Shown here piece by piece: positions 59,507-64,000 of a stretch of DNA of 64,000 bases. The notes below the pieces were generated by a model. That model was not told the DNA's origin and ran no database searches. It worked only from the letters and a program-made list of their open reading frames with translations. The stretch is taken from contig CM042540.1 of NCBI GenBank assembly GCA_023630585.1, positions 17,834,574-17,898,573 on the forward strand, given 5' to 3'. The position numbers were made by a program, and so were the translations under genes. The stretch is from Cranoglanis bouderius. Taxonomy: Eukaryota > Chordata > Actinopteri > Siluriformes > Cranoglanididae. The first letter of the stretch is position 1, and each line of letters opens with the position of its first letter.

Positions 59507-60119
59507 ATAACACACAAGATCTTTTCTCGGGTATTATGGTAAGTAAGTAAGCAAGCAAGCAAATATTTATTTATATGGCACTTTTCTAGATTCAATCACA
59601 GAGTGCTTTACAAGGCAATGAAATATAACACAATAGTTTGACACTGTTATAAAATCAAATAAATCTAATTAAATAAAATGAAATACGAAATAAAAAATAA
59701 AATAAAGGCAGCACAGTGGGTCTTTACACCATGACGTGTCTGCAAATGTATGTGTAGACTACTTGTCATTTAATGCCATAAACCTTTATTTTAATGTGAA
59801 ACTATAAATAAAACAAGCCAAACCAGAGATGGTAAGCAGGGTGGATCCTTATCAAACATTTATATCATTAAGAAACACTGTACATGCTGTATGAGAAAGT
59901 AAACCACAGAAGTGTGTCTTGCCTCTGTTTGTGGTGTAGATGAGTTTTTGAGGCCAATGGTTTTGTTGGATTGCTGAAAACAAATACAAAATTTCAAACA
60001 AATGAAAAAAAACCCTCTCATTTATTTTTGTCGGATTGTTCAGAGACAATCTACAAGTGAGGGACTCACTTGGGGAAGTGTGAAGGTAGGTTGCCCATAT
60101 GTGTTTGTGTGATTAACAG

Positions 60120-60229
60120 GTGATGCAAAGGCTCAGGAGGCAGACCGCTCAAACTCCTTTCTTTTCTCTTTCAAGCCCTGGAGAAATGTGGCTATTAGGA
60201 TGCCTATCCTAACAATGACAAGCTAATGG
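60120..60229 (+). pseudogene. Ruined copy of pitpnm3 exon 10764-10880
   Basis: After a kept acceptor (GTGTGATTAACAG) it reads GTGATGCAAAGGCTCAGGAG, missing about 14 bases relative to the parent. It decays through AGCCCTGGAGAAATGTGGCT. No usable frame. Confidence 0.85.
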
Positions 60230-61350
60230 TGCACTGTATACCTAGGTATATACATATACTAATGTTTTACACACACACAAACACACACACACACACACCT
60301 AAATCTAACCCTACCTCTTTCTTCTCTTCTCCCCTCACTCATCCATTCTTCCACAGGAATACATCATCTGATCCAGTAGCATCAACTCCAGTAGCATAGT
60401 ATAATTACATTTCAATTTCTCACCCCAGTCTGGGTGCTGTATTGAGAGGGTTTGCCTACCCATCTAATAATAATGTGCATGATAAACTCCCAGGTTAATT
60501 ATTAACACTTTGTGGCAGATCTGCCGTGTAATGATCTTATTTAGTTCTCAGTTTGAGGCAAGAAAGAGCAGCCCGGTGTTAAACTGCCTTCACACACACA
60601 CACACCACTCAAGTGACAGCTCAGGCAGCAGTAGAGCCTTGACATGGAGGAAGAAGGGCTAAAAATACACTTGGTGATACCAAGGCTTTATGCTCGTCAA
60701 GTATTAGCTTTCTGCTCTTAAGCAGATATTTTCTACTCAATAAAATAAACCTAAGGCTGCCTGACCATCACACATAGAATTCAACCATCACAATTCCACT
60801 GAAACCTGACAATACACAGTCCTTCAGTTATATAAGGGTTGTCTTTCAGAAAACTGCCATTCATCTATTTTTAGATTTTCATGTGGGTGAAATAAAGATG
60901 GCAGGAATATTTTGCTGCTCTCAACACACCTCTTGATACAGTAAGACATTTAGGTCAAAATGGCTTTATTAAAAAAAAAACAAAAAAAAACCTAAAAGCT
61001 CTAAAATGGTTACTGAGTTTAGGGTTAGAGCTAGATGTAGGCATAGCATTATTTAGCTATAGTATCAAAAGTCAATGGAAATACCACACAAAGACAGAAT
61101 TACAAACGTTTATCTGTGTGGGTGCATCTCTGTATGTATTAATTGATGTCTGGTGAGAATGTATTACTGAGCAGCTCAGTTAATATGCAAATCCCTTAAA
61201 AATCGGAAACTGTTTAACTGCCTCATTAAAGACAAATCTCCTCAATTGAGCTCATTAGGCACTTTAGGTTAATGACTAAGCACTTTAATCCATGTAGTGC
61301 TGTCATTTTAACAATAATCTCCCATAAATCACTCTGGTTAATGTGGTCAG

Positions 61351-62030
<680 letters not shown>

Positions 62031-62246
62031 TGAGATATAAATCTATTTGCAATATTATTTTTTGCTAGGAGCATCATATTGCAAATGCCTAGGCTATGAT
62101 AAGATATGCATATCACATCACAGAGAATATACAATTAGTCCACTCTGAATATAGCCTCAGTGTTCAGGCAATACGCATGCCTTTTTCTTTGTCACTGATC
62201 TGACAGACCTGTACATCAAATTACAGATTCACTTACACATGACCTG

Positions 62247-62553
62247 TATCAGGGGGGCATGGTGGCTCAGTGGTTAACTTGTTTGCCTCGCACCTCGCTT
62301 GCCTTAGACTGTGTTTTGGGGACAGGGTACTCTGTTTTCCTCCCAAGTCCAAAGACATGCACTATAGGCTAATTGGCATTTCCAAATTGACCATCACGTG
62401 TGAATGGGTGTTTGAGTGTGTGTGTGATTGTGCCCTGCAATGAGTTGGCTCCCCATCCAGTGTCCCCCGCCTTGTGCCTTGAGTCCCCTGCAATAGGCTC
62501 CAGGCTCCCCGCACCCCTGTGTAGGATAAGTGGTACAGAAAATGGATGGATGG
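62247..62553 (+). mobile_element. tRNA-derived SINE, full length
   Basis: Head GGGGGCATGGTGGCTCAGTG, body (CTCCCAAGTCCAAAGACATG, GAGTTGGCTCCCCATCC), tail GATAAGTGGTACAGAAAATG followed by a short GGAT repeat. It is a standard teleost SINE of pol III type. Antisense fragments recur at about 32700, 37200, 41785 and 51936. Confidence 0.8.
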
Positions 62554-64000
62554 ATGATGACCTGTATCAAAGAAGTGTGATTAGAGCTGGTAAAGACAGG
62601 GTCAGAGCACACTTCATTGGACCCCACCAAGAGTGCCACCACTCATTACTAACCACTCTACTGGAGTATATGCTGACATAGGTGGAGCCCAATGGCTATT
62701 TTTATATGTACATACAATGATAGATTTAAATAATTCACATGCACTTTTATGGCAGACGCATAATCTAAGACTCATAATAAAAACAGTCAATCGGTTTGAC
62801 CCTGACTTTTTAAATTGAAATCTTAGGCACTGGTCTTTGTCTAATTTTTAGCCTTTCCTCTTAAGTATGAGTATCAAACATATGGCTTTTCTAAAATCAG
62901 GTCAAGATTAGCAATGTCTGCCATTTCATGCCAAAAACCAGCTACACTGTAGCTGAAGAAGGAACAAAGCTTATAAACAACAAATTTCAGAAATGAATTT
63001 AAATAATCAATCAGAACTTTATACTTACAGTTTATTTACAATATTTACAAATGACACCACTACTGCTGGCTCTGAGCCATTCTGATGATGCCGATATGTT
63101 TAAGTCTGAGATGTCAGTCATGTTCCTTACCATTTCAGTGACTGGCAGTTGATTATGAAATTCCACCCTTTTGTGAGTTCTACCAATAATCATGGGGAGA
63201 AGACATGTTTCCAGGTTACACAAATGAAGAGGACACTGTTCAATAATGGTTGAGATGTATTTTTCTGTGCAAAATACACCCAGGGGACTCAAAATGATGT
63301 GTTAAAAGCCTGTTGTCCACTAAGCATTAATCTTTCGTCTTTCGTGCCGGGGCTTCAAAGGAGATTTTAATGCAGGCTGTGCTGTCTGCTGAAAACAGTT
63401 TGAGTTAAATGAACGAATTCACCAAAAAATATAGAATTCCACCAAGATTGATAAAAATATAGACTCTTTACCATTGCCACATTTTAATGACATTTTAGGG
63501 GAAGCCGAGTTTCCCATGTAGTCTTAAAGCAACTGCCTGTGGTGGAGCCTAGTCATCAGCTCATGTCATGTCACTAAAAGAAGAATGCCATATTTTATAT
63601 TTAGTCTCATGCATCCCAAAACTCGTTCATGAGACATACCCCAGATTCCCCATTTCCAATTTATCGAATCAGAAGACACAATAATTTTATCCTCTGCTTG
63701 ATCTGCTTTTTCAGACGTAGCCACTTTAGTGCATAAAGGAGGACAGTGGAATCTATTCTCAGTAAGATGTGCTAGTTATATTCTTGAGCCTGTGGTAGGG
63801 CTCTGAAAATCGTAATACAGAATATACTGTATAGTAATTTGGGAAGGGGAGTGGATTGTCTTCAGAAAGGGTAAGAGTGCTTGATCTTATGTGACTGTAG
63901 CTTATACAAAGTGGTAGAAACTCACTATTCTGTCTTTGTGTTTGATTTTAAGATTGTCCTTTTGTCTATATTTTTTCTAGAATATTGCTCTTGCACGATC
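62554..64000. other. Intergenic, no recognised feature
   Basis: No gene, repeat or duplicate of the next pitpnm3 exons (12298 onward) was seen to the window end. Confidence 0.5.

Larger units (their letters stand above)
54250..61350 (+). pseudogene. Decayed partial duplicate of the pitpnm3 locus
   Basis: Blocks match 1.3-11.3 kb in the same order and orientation: 54250-54690 with 1290-1760, 56800-56940 with 2620-2800, 58245-58520 with 2790-3010, 58860-59200 with 3500-3780, 59280-59530 with 8310-8570, 60080-60260 with 10720-10920, and 61090-61340 with 11040-11300. About 4.5 kb is missing between the 3.8 and 8.3 kb equivalents, including exon 6642-6818. Later insertions split the copy (54968-55937 and 56954-58227). 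The exons before and after (1034-1204, 12298 onward) have no visible copy. No frame is intact, so this is an unprocessed relic of a tandem segmental duplication. Similarity was judged by eye. Confidence 0.8.

Overview
The window is vertebrate nuclear DNA, most probably from a teleost fish. It has one multi-exon gene with canonical GT/AG introns, and the rest is packed with Tc1/mariner transposons, tRNA-derived SINEs, fold-back elements, a young LTR element and long microsatellites. The density of Tc1-like elements suggests an ostariophysan such as a catfish, but that is inference.

Region 1 to about 18 kb (possibly 32 kb) is the 3' half of a membrane-associated phosphatidylinositol transfer protein gene on the + strand, best matched to pitpnm3 (Nir1). 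Ten coding exons (1034-18001) have mutually consistent splice phases. They encode the DDHD domain, the following beta-rich segment, the LNS2 domain and the C-terminal tail; the 5' half lies left of the window. A strong splice donor sits just after the stop codon. Two exon-like segments further right (29993-30204 and 31981 to about 32240, followed by AATAAA) could be a spliced 3' UTR or the end of another gene.

Region 24185-28666 is a complete, recently inserted non-autonomous LTR retrotransposon. It has two 693-bp LTRs differing at about 7 positions, a 5-bp target duplication (CTCAG) and no pol gene. Its single long ORF has a Gag-like N-terminus fused to a C6H2 zinc finger of the METAP1 (methionine aminopeptidase 1) type with all eight ligands, then twelve exact-length 26-residue repeats and four further repeat blocks. 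I consider this the most novel object in the window.

Region 32-54 kb is gene-poor and made of nested mobile elements: several Tc1-like copies in both orientations (one near-intact DD35E type), internally deleted derivatives, a perfect fold-back MITE, SINE fragments and microsatellites.

Region about 54.2-61.4 kb is a decayed, same-orientation partial duplicate of the 1.3-11.3 kb part of the pitpnm3 locus. It includes two ruined exon copies, and a Tc1 element, a TIR element and an LTR-like element have inserted into it. The last 2.6 kb holds a composite TA/CA/TA microsatellite and a SINE; I see no gene there.
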